From: JBEICQ01 sp046297395
GTDB taxonomy: Bacteria; Bacteroidota; Bacteroidia; UBA4408
DNA length: 24,047 nt
Direction of reading: 5' to 3'
NCBI GenBank assembly: GCA_046297395.1
Contig: JBKCNM010000025.1
Coordinates: 1 to 24,047 of the forward strand
The notes under the pieces were generated by a model. It was not told where the DNA came from, did not search any database, and saw only the letters and a list, made by a program, of their open reading frames with translations. Below, piece by piece: positions 1 to 7,873 of the stretch; the first letter of the stretch is position 1; each line of letters starts with the position of its first letter. A program made the translations under genes and the position numbers.

Positions 1-3
1 CGT

Positions 4-29
4 CGGGGCGGAGCCTTGGCTCCGCCCCG
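4..29. terminator. GC-rich perfect hairpin at the window edge
   Basis: A 12-bp perfect inverted repeat: positions 4-15 pair with 18-29, and the central TTGG forms the tight loop. It is far richer in G+C than the AT-rich sequence to its right. On the + side no T-run follows, and the sequence on the other side lies outside the window. It could be the terminator stem of a gene to the left, the terminator of the minus-strand signalling operon, or one copy of an intergenic palindromic repeat. The hairpin itself is certain; its role is not. Confidence 0.45.
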
Positions 30-203
30 AAGATGATTGATGCCGGAAAACCCACATTGGATATGTCATAGTATTTGAAAAAAGTGAATAAAAGCCAAAA
101 AAAGAAAATGGTTTGAGTGAGCGAAATGCATCATGATTACAGCACTGCAAAATATAACCCACATGTTATTCGATAAGTACACACATCATAAACATGATTA
201 TTA

Positions 204-314
204 ATGGCTTGCATAACCAACAAGGTAAAGTTGTTCCGGTAAAGCCGGCCAAGCCTGGTTCAATTGTTACACAATAAATTCATCAGCCGGATCATCATCC
301 AAGAGAATAATCAG
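204..314 (-). pseudogene. Remnant of a second response-regulator receiver domain
   Basis: Immediately after the response regulator, in another frame and overlapping its stop codon, the minus strand reads LIILLDDDPADEFIV, then TAA, then QLNQAWPALPEQLYLVGYAS. The first part has the form of strand 1 of a CheY-like receiver with its acidic cluster (DDD). The second part fits helix 1 and strand 2. The in-frame TAA (267-269) is one transition away from CAA (Gln). No ATG precedes the segment and the similarity ends at a second stop (201-203). I infer the decayed 5' end of a former receiver gene, of which only about 36 codons are recognisable. Chance similarity cannot be excluded because the segment is short. 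Confidence 0.4.
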
Positions 315-694
315 GCCAAAGCCTCTTCAACCAAGTTGCTCACTTCATCGAAGTTCCAGGGCTTGGCAATGAATGCGTTCAAGCCATAATTCTTTTTAAA
401 ATCGTCAAGAATCTGAATGTCGGATTGCCCGCTGAGTATGGCTTTTTTGGCATTTGGAAAAAGGGCATGTGCATAACTTAAAACCTCAGTGCCTTTGGCA
501 TCACCAAGATTAAAATCTGAAATGGTTAAGACCAATTCATGTCCATCTCCGGAAAGATCTTTGATTACCTGCATGGCCTCTTCTGCTGATGAGGCCGCTT
601 CGATGAGGATACTAGGACCGGTCAATCGAATGAGTTGAATGCGCAAGGATTCTAAAATCACAAATTCATCATCCACTATTAAAATTGTTTTCAT
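311..694 (-). CDS. Single-domain response regulator (CheY-like receiver)
   Basis: This 127-residue protein is a receiver domain from end to end, with no DNA-binding or enzymatic output domain. The expected residues are visible: acidic pair D8/D9 (ILIVDDE), phospho-acceptor D60 (TISDFN), S88 in the switch position (ILSGQ), and K111 before the cis-Pro (IAKPW). It lies 46 bp downstream of the sensor kinase on the same strand, so it is its likely phosphorylation partner and is probably co-transcribed. With no output domain, it must signal through protein-protein contact or act as a phosphorelay intermediate. The AKPWNFDEV ending resembles receivers of the RpfG/HD-GYP-associated type, but no HD-GYP domain is attached. 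The family call is firm; the partner is inferred from position. Confidence 0.9.
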   Translation of the reverse strand: MKTILIVDDEFVILESLRIQLIRLTGPSILIEAASSAEEAMQVIKDLSGDGHELVLTISDFNLGDAKGTEVLSYAHALFPNAKKAILSGQSDIQILDDFKKNYGLNAFIAKPWNFDEVSNLVEEALA

Positions 695-740
695 TTAACA
701 AATTGTTTATGCAATGTTACCTCATTCTTTTCAATAGGTG

Positions 741-3362
741 CTATGCTTGATTATTATTCTCTTCAAGGCCAATTTTTTTAATCAAATTGGGAAGTACAAC
801 TGTAAAAACGGTTGAACCTTCACCACTCTTGCAAGAAACGGTTCCATGATGTCGGTTCACAATGCGCGATACGATGCTAAGTCCTAATCCCGTACCTTCT
901 CCTCTTTTTTTGGTGGTAAAAAATTCTTCAAAAATTCTTGTCTGTATTTCAGGTGGAATAGGAGGTCCGTCATTTTCTATTTCTATGGAAATTTTATCCT
1001 CGGAAACCTGATTTGCACGAACGGTGATTTTGCATTTGTTGTTACTTGCCTGCAAGGCATTGTTAATAAGATTTGTCCAGACTTGCGACAGTTCATCTTC
1101 CTGTCCGGTGAGCATTGTACCGGGCTTGATGTTGTTAATGAATACCGCACCTTGTTTAAACTTACTTGACAAAAGATCTGCAACACCATTGATGCTATCA
1201 AACAAATCAAAAGGTAGATAAGGCGCTGATTCCTCACTATGGGAATAAACATTTAGTGCGCGGATGATTTTGCTTGCCCTGATAGCAGCATTTTCAATTG
1301 TAGCTACAGACAGATCAATACCGGAGAGGGTGCTTGTGATATTCAGCAATGTCTCGATGCGGTCCGCGGGAAGAGAAAAAAATTCTTCGGGAATCTGATC
1401 GGCTGTTTCAAACCCAAGTTGTGCAAGGGAGCGCGAAACCCAGAAAGGTAAAGATCCCGATGGAAAACAAGCATCAAATTTCTCTTGTATCTTTTTGGAA
1501 GCAACTCTCTCCTGCTGTGTAGATAGTTTTGTTCTTCTACGGCCAATATCAAGAAGTTTGGAAGAAATTGAAATTTCATGATGATGCAAACTAAAAATCA
1601 TTTTTAATATTCCTTCTCCAAGCAGGAAATTGAGGTTTTCTGCAGAGGCTTTTATGGCTCCTAAAGGTGTGTTTACCTCATGGGCAATGCCGGCAACAAG
1701 CATTCCCAGGGTTGCCATTTTTTCTTTGCGAATCAACTCCTCCTGTGAATTTTGCAGTTGAAGCATGCTTTTTTCCAAGTCATTTGTTTTCTTTTTTACA
1801 AGTTCCTCGAGATTTTCGTTAATTGAGTTAATTTCCTCCTGCTTTCTTTCGATGTCATCAACATATTCACGCAATTTTACTTCCGTGGCTTTTCTCTCCG
1901 TGATATCAATTTCTATCGCCATGAAGCCTATGTGTTCATTATTTCTGTTGAATAGTGGTTGAATATATAGTTCCAGCCAGTATTCGTTTGCCAATTTCCC
2001 TACATTAAGCACTTCGGCTTGTATTGTTCTTTTTTCGTTTATGGCCTCATTGATTTTCTGAATAGTTTTAGGATCCGAATTCTTTGACTGAAAGATACGC
2101 GGGGTTTTCCCATACAGTTCCTCTCTTGAATAGCCCGTGAGTTTAACCAGACTGTCATTTACCCATGTAATTCTTTTCTGGCTATCGGTAAACACAACCA
2201 GATTGGTAGTGTTTGTTGCCAAAAGAGAGAGTCGCTCAAGTTCCTGCTCGGCATTTTTCCGTTCGGTTACATCCTGAATGGTGCCCGAAAAATATCCGAG
2301 ATTTTCATTCGAAGCTGAATGGATGTAACGACAGGTAATATTCAACCATTTTTTTTCTGAATCTCCCTGATGAAGTGGCAAAGATTCCGAGACTGCACGA
2401 TCTCTTGCCAGCGTAAAGATTTTGATAAAAATGTTTTTTGAGTTTTCATCTACCTTATCATACAAAACGCTGTAATCAATTATGGCATCTCCCTCCAAGT
2501 CCAGAATGGCTTTTAAATTTTCGGAAGATGTCCATTTTCCTGTTTCCGGATACCAGGTAAAACTTGCAAGAAGAGCAGTTTCTTGTGCTTCTGTGAGTTT
2601 TGCAAGTGCTTCATTTAGCGAAGCGGTGCGTTTAAATACTTCTACTTCGAGGTTGTTAATGAGCGAACGATTGGTCTCCTGCTGATGTATCAAACTATTT
2701 CTGAGCGAGACAAGAGCTTGCTCCATCATTCCGATTTCATCAGAGACCTGGCTGTCAGCAATGGAGAACTCATCAAACCTATTTTGGCCTAGTAAGTGAG
2801 CATTTTCTATCACTCTACTGATAGGGAAAGATATATTACGAGCCAAAAAATAAAATAAGATGAATGAAAATCCGAAAATGATGAGAACAGTAAGATATAC
2901 CGGTCTGTTGAGCATGGACACTTGTTGTTCAATTCTTTGTCGTGAGATGCCCGAAATAATTCTACCCGACATAATAGCTGAATTGTAGTTGTGATAGCGT
3001 ATCAGATATTCGGTGCTGTCCAGATTTGATGGATTAAAATTATTTTGAATGGATTGATAGGAAAAAAGTGTTTCCTCAGTTGCACTTATTTTTTGAGTAA
3101 TCAATAAGAAATCATATTCCCCTTCATTTTGTTTAAAATAGTCAAGGGCATTACGCAACTTATTAAAATCCTGCAATGACAGAGATATTTCCACCCCCAA
3201 AGAAATGGTTCTGCAGAACTCTTTAAGTTGTTTTTGATGTGAATTAAGGATAAGATTCCTTTGAGCATTGGAGTAATACCAAGCTGTACCGAAAAAAACG
3301 AGCGAGATGGCGAGTGAAAAATACAACCAAATGCGGAAAGAAATTCTTTTGTAGAAACGCAT
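741..3362 (-). CDS. Membrane-bound PAS sensor histidine kinase with enlarged DHp region
   Basis: An 873-residue sensor kinase. In order: transmembrane segment (about 11-29), periplasmic sensory region (30-153), second transmembrane segment (154-174), a HAMP-like linker (175-228), a coiled coil, a degenerate PAS/PAC unit (about 262-368, ending IQDVTERK), a typical PAS/PAC unit (about 375-491, ending IDITERK), a second coiled coil (492-546), and the DHp and ATPase domains. The phospho-accepting histidine is H561 (AGIAHEVNTPLG). The ATP-binding domain shows the N box (N764-N768), G1 (D798-G799), F box (FEEFF, 811-815) and G2 (GTGLGLS, 823-829). About 130 residues separate H561 from the second DHp helix (near 690-705), much more than usual. 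The start codon directly follows the stop of the upstream PstS-like gene, indicating translational coupling. The ligand is unknown; a periplasmic signal passed on by the PstS-like protein is a reasonable guess. Confidence 0.93.
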   Translation of the reverse strand: MRFYKRISFRIWLYFSLAISLVFFGTAWYYSNAQRNLILNSHQKQLKEFCRTISLGVEISLSLQDFNKLRNALDYFKQNEGEYDFLLITQKISATEETLFSYQSIQNNFNPSNLDSTEYLIRYHNYNSAIMSGRIISGISRQRIEQQVSMLNRPVYLTVLIIFGFSFILFYFLARNISFPISRVIENAHLLGQNRFDEFSIADSQVSDEIGMMEQALVSLRNSLIHQQETNRSLINNLEVEVFKRTASLNEALAKLTEAQETALLASFTWYPETGKWTSSENLKAILDLEGDAIIDYSVLYDKVDENSKNIFIKIFTLARDRAVSESLPLHQGDSEKKWLNITCRYIHSASNENLGYFSGTIQDVTERKNAEQELERLSLLATNTTNLVVFTDSQKRITWVNDSLVKLTGYSREELYGKTPRIFQSKNSDPKTIQKINEAINEKRTIQAEVLNVGKLANEYWLELYIQPLFNRNNEHIGFMAIEIDITERKATEVKLREYVDDIERKQEEINSINENLEELVKKKTNDLEKSMLQLQNSQEELIRKEKMATLGMLVAGIAHEVNTPLGAIKASAENLNFLLGEGILKMIFSLHHHEISISSKLLDIGRRRTKLSTQQERVASKKIQEKFDACFPSGSLPFWVSRSLAQLGFETADQIPEEFFSLPADRIETLLNITSTLSGIDLSVATIENAAIRASKIIRALNVYSHSEESAPYLPFDLFDSINGVADLLSSKFKQGAVFINNIKPGTMLTGQEDELSQVWTNLINNALQASNNKCKITVRANQVSEDKISIEIENDGPPIPPEIQTRIFEEFFTTKKRGEGTGLGLSIVSRIVNRHHGTVSCKSGEGSTVFTVVLPNLIKKIGLEENNNQA

Positions 3363-3833
3363 TTATTTAATGGCTGTTTTTATTATCAGGTTTCCGGCTT
3401 TTGATTTTAATTCTGGTGAGATGAGCGCTACCGCACCGGGTGTTTGAGAAACAAACTTGATGATCTCTTCTTCTGAGGCAATAAATACCGGGGGCTTACC
3501 TCTTCCCTGAAACACAAGACTCAACCAAAACTTCTGCATTCCTGCCACACTGGTTGAATAAACTTGCTTGGCTACATCCTTTGAACTTTCAAGATTGCTA
3601 GCCGGAAGCACAAGTACAACTACACTTCCATTGGGCCAGAAGGATTTTTCGCCTTTAAATATAGCAACGACTTGTTGCCACTTTACAGCATTTAAATCTG
3701 TGTTGTTGCCAATCAGAATAAGTTCGGTGTCAGAGGGGCTTTCTCCTTTGTTTTTTGATGCAGACTGCCCCTGGCTTTCCAAAAATGAAAAACAAAAAAT
3801 AATCAACAGAAGCAGAACAATTCTAGAAGCCAT
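3363..3833 (-). CDS. Small PstS-like periplasmic protein
   Basis: This 156-residue protein has a signal peptide (hydrophobic 4-19, cleavage near SQGQ at 20-24). The rest resembles the short phosphate-binding-protein-like (PBP/PstS-family) domain: a VVAIFKGEKSFWPNGS segment (55-70), MQKFWLSLVFQGRGKPP (99-115) and TPGAVALIS (131-139). Full-length PstS proteins are about twice this size, so this corresponds to about one lobe, and no complete phosphate-binding site can be claimed. Its start overlaps the end of the porin-like gene by 11 bp and its stop abuts the kinase start. That makes it a likely accessory sensor or co-receptor for the kinase rather than part of an ABC importer; no permease or ATPase genes are nearby. 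Confidence 0.8.
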   Translation of the reverse strand: MASRIVLLLLIIFCFSFLESQGQSASKNKGESPSDTELILIGNNTDLNAVKWQQVVAIFKGEKSFWPNGSVVVLVLPASNLESSKDVAKQVYSTSVAGMQKFWLSLVFQGRGKPPVFIASEEEIIKFVSQTPGAVALISPELKSKAGNLIIKTAIK

Positions 3834-4962
3834 AAGCGAGCTGAATTTTTAGTTCATATATATCCGGGCTTACAGGATGGTTGTGTCGGGGAAGGGGAAA
3901 TAGTTCTTCTGATCTTAGGTGTTCTGCAAGAATTTTGATATTGCAATATGGTGTAAATTCATATCGTGCACCTATGGCTATCCTTGCACTTACCAAAGAT
4001 TTGATATGTAGATCTTTTTCAGAAACATCAATGTAGTCCAACACAACAAATGGTACCAGGTTATTCATTCGGTATCCCGCATAAATAAAGGAACTCCAGT
4101 TTCCGGCAGTACCCAAAGAGTCACTTTTCGTTCTGTTAAGCGTTAATTCATGAAGTAGTTCAAACCTATTGGAAAACCATGCAGTTGAGAAAGATAATAA
4201 CTGAAACCTGATGTCTCCCTTGTAGCTTGAAGACTGAGCCACATGGCTGGCTCCAATATGACCACTATGAACACCCGAGTAGTTTCCTTTTATAACATCA
4301 TCATAATAAGATAGCCCAATACGCAATCCATCCCGTGGCTTAATATGCGCAGCGAGTGTAACAGACTTATGCATGTCCAAATCCTTGGTATCGTTTGATG
4401 AAATTCCATTTCCGAGTACCATATCGTATCCAAATCGGAGCGCTCCAAGATTCTGCCCCTGAAGCCTCACACCCAATGTGTGCAAGGGGATAAGATAGGA
4501 GAACATCACAGGACGGTCAATCACAGGAAAAAATAGTCTGCCATGATGGTAGGTATCATTCCAAAAATTAACCGGAGTGTGAAATTTTCCAATAAGGAAA
4601 GAGTGGTTTCTGAAATAGTCAAATTTAAGCTGAGCTCTTTCTATAGAAGGGATAAAAGATGAAGACGATTTCAAATCCGGGCGGACCACTGTTTCTCCAA
4701 GAAATGAAATCCTCTTGGTTATCTGAGCTGTAACAAAAAGGTCTTGTTCCCCTAAATTTGCATAGGATGCATGATTAAATGAGCCTTTCTTTTGAAGATT
4801 TTCAATCATCTCCAAATCAATTTGTACATGCCCGAAATAATTAAAATTCACCTTTGGGTAATCCGTTTGTGCCTTGATGCCAATGGAAAATAACAAGGTT
4901 GTGAGCATTAGGGATACTCTCAAAAAAATAGTAAAAACTGAGCGCATTTTCAGTGAATTCAT
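3823..4962 (-). CDS. Porin-like outer-membrane beta-barrel protein
   Basis: A 379-residue protein with a long signal peptide (hydrophobic 8-28, cleavage near KAQ at 30-32). The mature part alternates polar and hydrophobic residues with many aromatic girdle residues and ends in Phe (LAYGF), as expected for a beta-barrel delivered to BAM. It has the general look of phosphate/anion-selective or short-chain porins, but I cannot assign substrate specificity. It is the first gene of the signalling operon. A TATATTTG promoter element lies 17 nt upstream of the ATG at 4962. A second ATG at codon 6 (4947) is also possible. Placing a porin ahead of a PstS-like protein and a kinase suggests it supplies, or is controlled by, the ligand being sensed. 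Confidence 0.75.
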   Translation of the reverse strand: MNSLKMRSVFTIFLRVSLMLTTLLFSIGIKAQTDYPKVNFNYFGHVQIDLEMIENLQKKGSFNHASYANLGEQDLFVTAQITKRISFLGETVVRPDLKSSSSFIPSIERAQLKFDYFRNHSFLIGKFHTPVNFWNDTYHHGRLFFPVIDRPVMFSYLIPLHTLGVRLQGQNLGALRFGYDMVLGNGISSNDTKDLDMHKSVTLAAHIKPRDGLRIGLSYYDDVIKGNYSGVHSGHIGASHVAQSSSYKGDIRFQLLSFSTAWFSNRFELLHELTLNRTKSDSLGTAGNWSSFIYAGYRMNNLVPFVVLDYIDVSEKDLHIKSLVSARIAIGARYEFTPYCNIKILAEHLRSEELFPLPRHNHPVSPDIYELKIQLAYGF

Positions 4963-4979
4963 AGATGAATTATTGCTCC

Positions 4980-4987
4980 CAAATATA
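4980..4987 (-). promoter_or_regulatory. Bacteroidota -7 promoter element before the signalling operon
   Basis: Reads TATATTTG on the minus strand, an exact match to the Bacteroidota TAnnTTTG -7 consensus, 17 nt before the porin-like ATG. No clear TTTG -33 element is present at the usual distance. It predicts a leader of roughly a dozen nucleotides. Confidence 0.5.
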
Positions 4988-5327
4988 TTTGTTTATACTA
5001 CTTAACAGATGATTTTTAACCGAGAATTCAGCCGATTAAACAAGTATAACTGAGTGATTCATCGAATAAAGATTAAATTCAAGCAAAAAAACAGATTTTC
5101 TAACTTTTTGGCGTCTTCTGTTTATACTGAAGTGTCTTTCAAAAAATTCTCCATTTAGTTGGGCTATTTGTTAATGTCAATGAAATAAGTGTCAACTTAT
5201 AAAAACAACAACTCATTACATTTTCACCCCCTTGTTTTGTAATACTATTTAAAAAAACTGCAACGGCGGACACAATAAAATTAAAACCATGCATGTTTCT
5301 TCCTCTTTTTTTAAGAGAAAACTATTT
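4988..5327. other. AT-rich intergenic region without a gene
   Basis: About 340 bp between the promoter of the signalling operon and the end of the glycosyltransferase gene. No convincing open reading frame or RNA gene is visible. It holds two copies of GTTTATACT (4991-4999 and 5120-5128) and two of TGTCAA (5175-5180 and 5190-5195), either of which could be chance in such AT-rich DNA. A weak hairpin, CTCTT/AAGAG (5303-5317), lies just beyond the glycosyltransferase stop and may help end that transcript. Confidence 0.5.
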
Positions 5328-5909
5328 TTATTGAGCCCCTTTTAATCCTCTTGCTTGCAAGTTTCTGTAAAGGATAAATTCAGGCATATACATGTTTAAC
5401 CTGATGAGTCCACTGGAATCTGCCGGAGGTATTTCTCTGCGCCAAATGATGTATTTTCTGCTTCGTGGTTCTGATTCATCACAGGAAATATATTTCTCAA
5501 GAATCAGGTAGTTTTTAAGCGTATATCCTGCCTTGAGAGAAGGGTCAAGCCCAACAATATCTCCGTAAGAAAACAGGGAACTCATGCGCTTAACATCCCG
5601 CATCAAAATGCGGTCGCACTGCCAGTTGCCGATATTCAAAGCCATCCAGGCAATGGTGCCTGCAAGCAATAGCAGAGAGGGAACACGAAGAGATTTGGCG
5701 CCTGGTTTCTCAAGCAGAAAATCAAGCGAAGGCAATACCATCAAAGCCATTGCAAGCATGAAATATGGGATAGAGGTAACCAGATAAAAACCTCTTTGTT
5801 CGGTGGTAAGCATCAAAGGAAAAGATCCGCAAATGCCTACTAAAAATATGCCCAAAGCCAAACGGCCAAGGCCGGTTTTTTTCTTGCAACAAGCCACAAC
5901 AGCAAACAA
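5328..5909 (-). CDS. C-terminal part of the family 39 glycosyltransferase (second frame)
   Basis: This reading frame continues the glycosyltransferase that starts at 6775. Its first residues (MFAVVACCKKK) are probably an artefact of reading upstream in this frame. The genuine part begins with TGLGRLALG right after the A7 run at 5876-5882. It continues with membrane helices (IFLVGICGSFPLML; YFMLAMALMVLPSL; LLLLAGTIAWMAL) and a hydrophilic C-terminal tail, as GT39/ArnT-like enzymes have. Shifting the frame by -1 (equivalently, adding one A) joins it to the N-terminal part into one protein of about 485 residues, a normal length for the family. It either reflects a real disruption, a homopolymer sequencing error, or frameshifted expression. 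Confidence 0.75.
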   Translation of the reverse strand: MFAVVACCKKKTGLGRLALGIFLVGICGSFPLMLTTEQRGFYLVTSIPYFMLAMALMVLPSLDFLLEKPGAKSLRVPSLLLLAGTIAWMALNIGNWQCDRILMRDVKRMSSLFSYGDIVGLDPSLKAGYTLKNYLILEKYISCDESEPRSRKYIIWRREIPPADSSGLIRLNMYMPEFILYRNLQARGLKGAQ

Positions 5910-6775
5910 AGAATGCCAGCCGGAAGGAGCTCCATAAATAAATGACCGGCCAAATAAAGGTGGTTTCCCGTTGTTTTATGTACTTCTGATACAAAGGCTT
6001 TTTCTAAGCGGTTGTTTGCATAATCCGTAAAAAAAACCACGGATTGAGGAAATAGTAAAGCCAGCAGAAAGAGCAAAAGTACAAATACTAAAAATACATA
6101 AATGGAGTATAAAATCATGCGCCCTGATTTTCGGAAGTCATGTGCAATGGCCATGCAGGGTAGAGTAGCAAGGGCAAAGCAACCCTGAATGCCCTTGGTT
6201 AAAAATGCCAGTACGGAGGCTCCGGCAGCCACCCAAATCAACAACACTACTTTCTTCTGCCTCAGAAAAATGTGTAGACTGGCATAGACTGATACAAGCA
6301 CAAATCCAGTCATGAGAATTTCTTCCACAAAATTGCTGTAGGCCCAAAAAATAACAGGAGTGATCATAAACAGCAGCAAAGGAAAAGCAGATGCTCTCGG
6401 TTTATCAGTGAGCAAGGCCCAGCAGAGATGGATCATGAAGCAGGTAAAAAAAACACATACCAATGCAAAAATCCTCTCGGCAAAAAATCCCATTCCCAAA
6501 AACTTGTAGAAAAGATGCATCACAAAAAAATAGAGCGGAGGTTGCTCGGTAAAATAATCGCTCTGTGTCTTGCTGAAATGCGGATGCCAGAAGGTACCCA
6601 ATCCGCGCGCATAATTTTTGGCTACAGAAAGGTAAAGGCCTCCATCCATAAAAAATCCATGTTGCAGAATTTTATTTAGGATGAGTAAAATAAAAGCAGA
6701 TAACGCAATCAACTGAATGCTTCTGTATTTTTTTTCTGATGCCAAACCGAAGAGGAATGATGCGTATGAGCCCAT
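5840..6775 (-). CDS. N-terminal part of a family 39 glycosyltransferase (ArnT/PMT-like)
   Basis: A multi-pass membrane protein that would transfer a sugar from a polyprenyl-phosphate carrier on the periplasmic face. Family features are in the right places: a first transmembrane helix (about 22-37), then the conserved Asp in the first outer loop (FMDGGLY, D44), EQPPLYF (77-83), AERIFALV (99-106) and repeated hydrophobic helices. The frame ends prematurely at 5840 after about 300 genuine residues and a short out-of-frame tail (PALAVWLWAYF). The rest of the enzyme is in the -1 frame (5328-5882). Acceptor and sugar donor cannot be told; lipid, glycan or protein modification are all possible. It is 204 bp downstream of the UbiA-like gene on the same strand, and no cell-wall glycan cluster surrounds it. 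Confidence 0.82.
   Translation of the reverse strand: MGSYASFLFGLASEKKYRSIQLIALSAFILLILNKILQHGFFMDGGLYLSVAKNYARGLGTFWHPHFSKTQSDYFTEQPPLYFFVMHLFYKFLGMGFFAERIFALVCVFFTCFMIHLCWALLTDKPRASAFPLLLFMITPVIFWAYSNFVEEILMTGFVLVSVYASLHIFLRQKKVVLLIWVAAGASVLAFLTKGIQGCFALATLPCMAIAHDFRKSGRMILYSIYVFLVFVLLLFLLALLFPQSVVFFTDYANNRLEKAFVSEVHKTTGNHLYLAGHLFMELLPAGILCLLLWLVARKKPALAVWLWAYF
5876..5882 (-). other. A7 slippery heptamer at the glycosyltransferase frame change
   Basis: On the minus strand the codons are GCA AGA AAA AAA CCG, so the seven A residues are phased as A_AAA_AAA. That is the form required for tandem -1 slippage, and it is closely related to the dnaX site A_AAA_AAG. A -1 shift here gives ...ARKK-TGLGRLALG..., exactly the frame of the C-terminal part. 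The same run also favours transcriptional slippage and sequencing indels. No clear stimulatory stem-loop was identified downstream. Confidence 0.6.
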
Positions 6776-6979
6776 AGGGTTTATCGGTATATTTCAGGGG
6801 CTAATCTCTTAATAAAAAATGGATTATTTTCGAAGAGAACAGTTTTTTGCATAACAATCAAAACCACTTTTACATCATCGTTCCTATTTTATTTTTTTGC
6901 AAAAGCAGTCTTTGATTAAATCAAGCATCCGAGTGAAACTCATATTTTAATTAGTCATCAATGGGTTCTATGGCATCTG

Positions 6980-7873
6980 CTAACCATGCATAACCACATA
7001 CCACAGAAGGGCTTTTACAAGCATCAATCCATCCACGCCAAAGTGGTAAAATAAAAAAGAAGATTCAGGGTGTGTTTTTATACAAATGAATATAGAGATG
7101 AAACCAAATAGAAATGCAGCCACCCCTGCAAGTAGCACATTTGTTTGCATGAAAAGTAGGAAATCCATGCCCGCTGAAAAACAAAGTAGAGGCAAGGCTA
7201 TACAGGTATTGGAAAATTTCCATCCATGCTTTACTGCCATTGTTATTACGCCATTTTCTTTGTCATAGGCTGCATCTCTCCCATCCGAAAGCAATCCAAG
7301 GGCAGAGAATAAAATAAATAGATTAATTGCAGGAAGTATTGCCTGAAATACTGTAGATGTTTGAGATTGCAAAAGCATAAACATGGGAAAATAGGAAGCG
7401 CATGCCCACGACAGCCCCAGCACAAATGGCTTGAGCAAACCGTTGGAACGCAATCCTTTTTTAACAAAAAAATTTGGATAATAAAGATAGGAAAAGAGCA
7501 GTGCCGGAAGCTGGTAAAGGCTGTATCTGGCAATTAACACTCCCTGATTTTTTAAACCAATTGCATAAATGAATGTCGCTATCAAAACAGTAAGGATACA
7601 GAGTAAATAAATTTTTGTAATGTTTCGATGCTTCTGATACCAGGACAGGCGGGCGTTGTAATCAGGAATAGATTTGTCCGCAATCATCTGCCCATTGTAG
7701 GTATAGAATAGTGTTGGTATTCCGGCTTGCATCAACAGCATCCAAAATGGAGGGATCTGCCCAAAAGGATTGGCAACAATCAGGAGGCAAAAAGAAAATG
7801 CATAAATAAGATGCAAGCAGGCAATGAAAGAGAGTATCTTATATCTCATGGATGATGCAAAAATAATTAGCAT
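6980..7873 (-). CDS. UbiA prenyltransferase-like integral membrane protein
   Basis: A protein of 297 residues with about eight or nine hydrophobic helices. The second UbiA motif is recognisable: SDGRDAAYDKENG (196-208) contains D200-xxx-D204 followed by VITMAVKHG, matching the RDxxDDxxxGxxTLPVxxG pattern of the superfamily. The first Asp-rich motif (NDxxDxxxD) is replaced by TYNGQMIADKSIPDYN (58-73), which keeps only N60, D66 and D71. Near the C-terminus FHFGVDGLMLVKALL is another typical feature. The substrate is unknown; menaquinone, heme O or other prenyl transfer cannot be assigned, and the altered first motif may mean a different reaction. ATG codons at 1 and 9 (7873 and 7849) are both possible and neither has a ribosome-binding site. 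Codon 9 places the first helix closer to the N-terminus. Confidence 0.7.
   Translation of the reverse strand: MLIIFASSMRYKILSFIACLHLIYAFSFCLLIVANPFGQIPPFWMLLMQAGIPTLFYTYNGQMIADKSIPDYNARLSWYQKHRNITKIYLLCILTVLIATFIYAIGLKNQGVLIARYSLYQLPALLFSYLYYPNFFVKKGLRSNGLLKPFVLGLSWACASYFPMFMLLQSQTSTVFQAILPAINLFILFSALGLLSDGRDAAYDKENGVITMAVKHGWKFSNTCIALPLLCFSAGMDFLLFMQTNVLLAGVAAFLFGFISIFICIKTHPESSFLFYHFGVDGLMLVKALLWYVVMHG

Noticed and set aside
4991..5128. Repeated GTTTATACT as an operator pair
   Set aside because: Only two 9-bp copies in AT-rich DNA; chance occurrence is plausible and there is no supporting symmetry.
5175..5195. Two TGTCAA copies 15 bp apart upstream of the porin/PstS-like operon, reminiscent of a Pho box
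   Set aside because: The spacing differs from the 11-bp repeat of the enterobacterial Pho box, the region is AT-rich, the repeats are about 210 bp from the start codon, and PhoB-type boxes are not established in this phylum.
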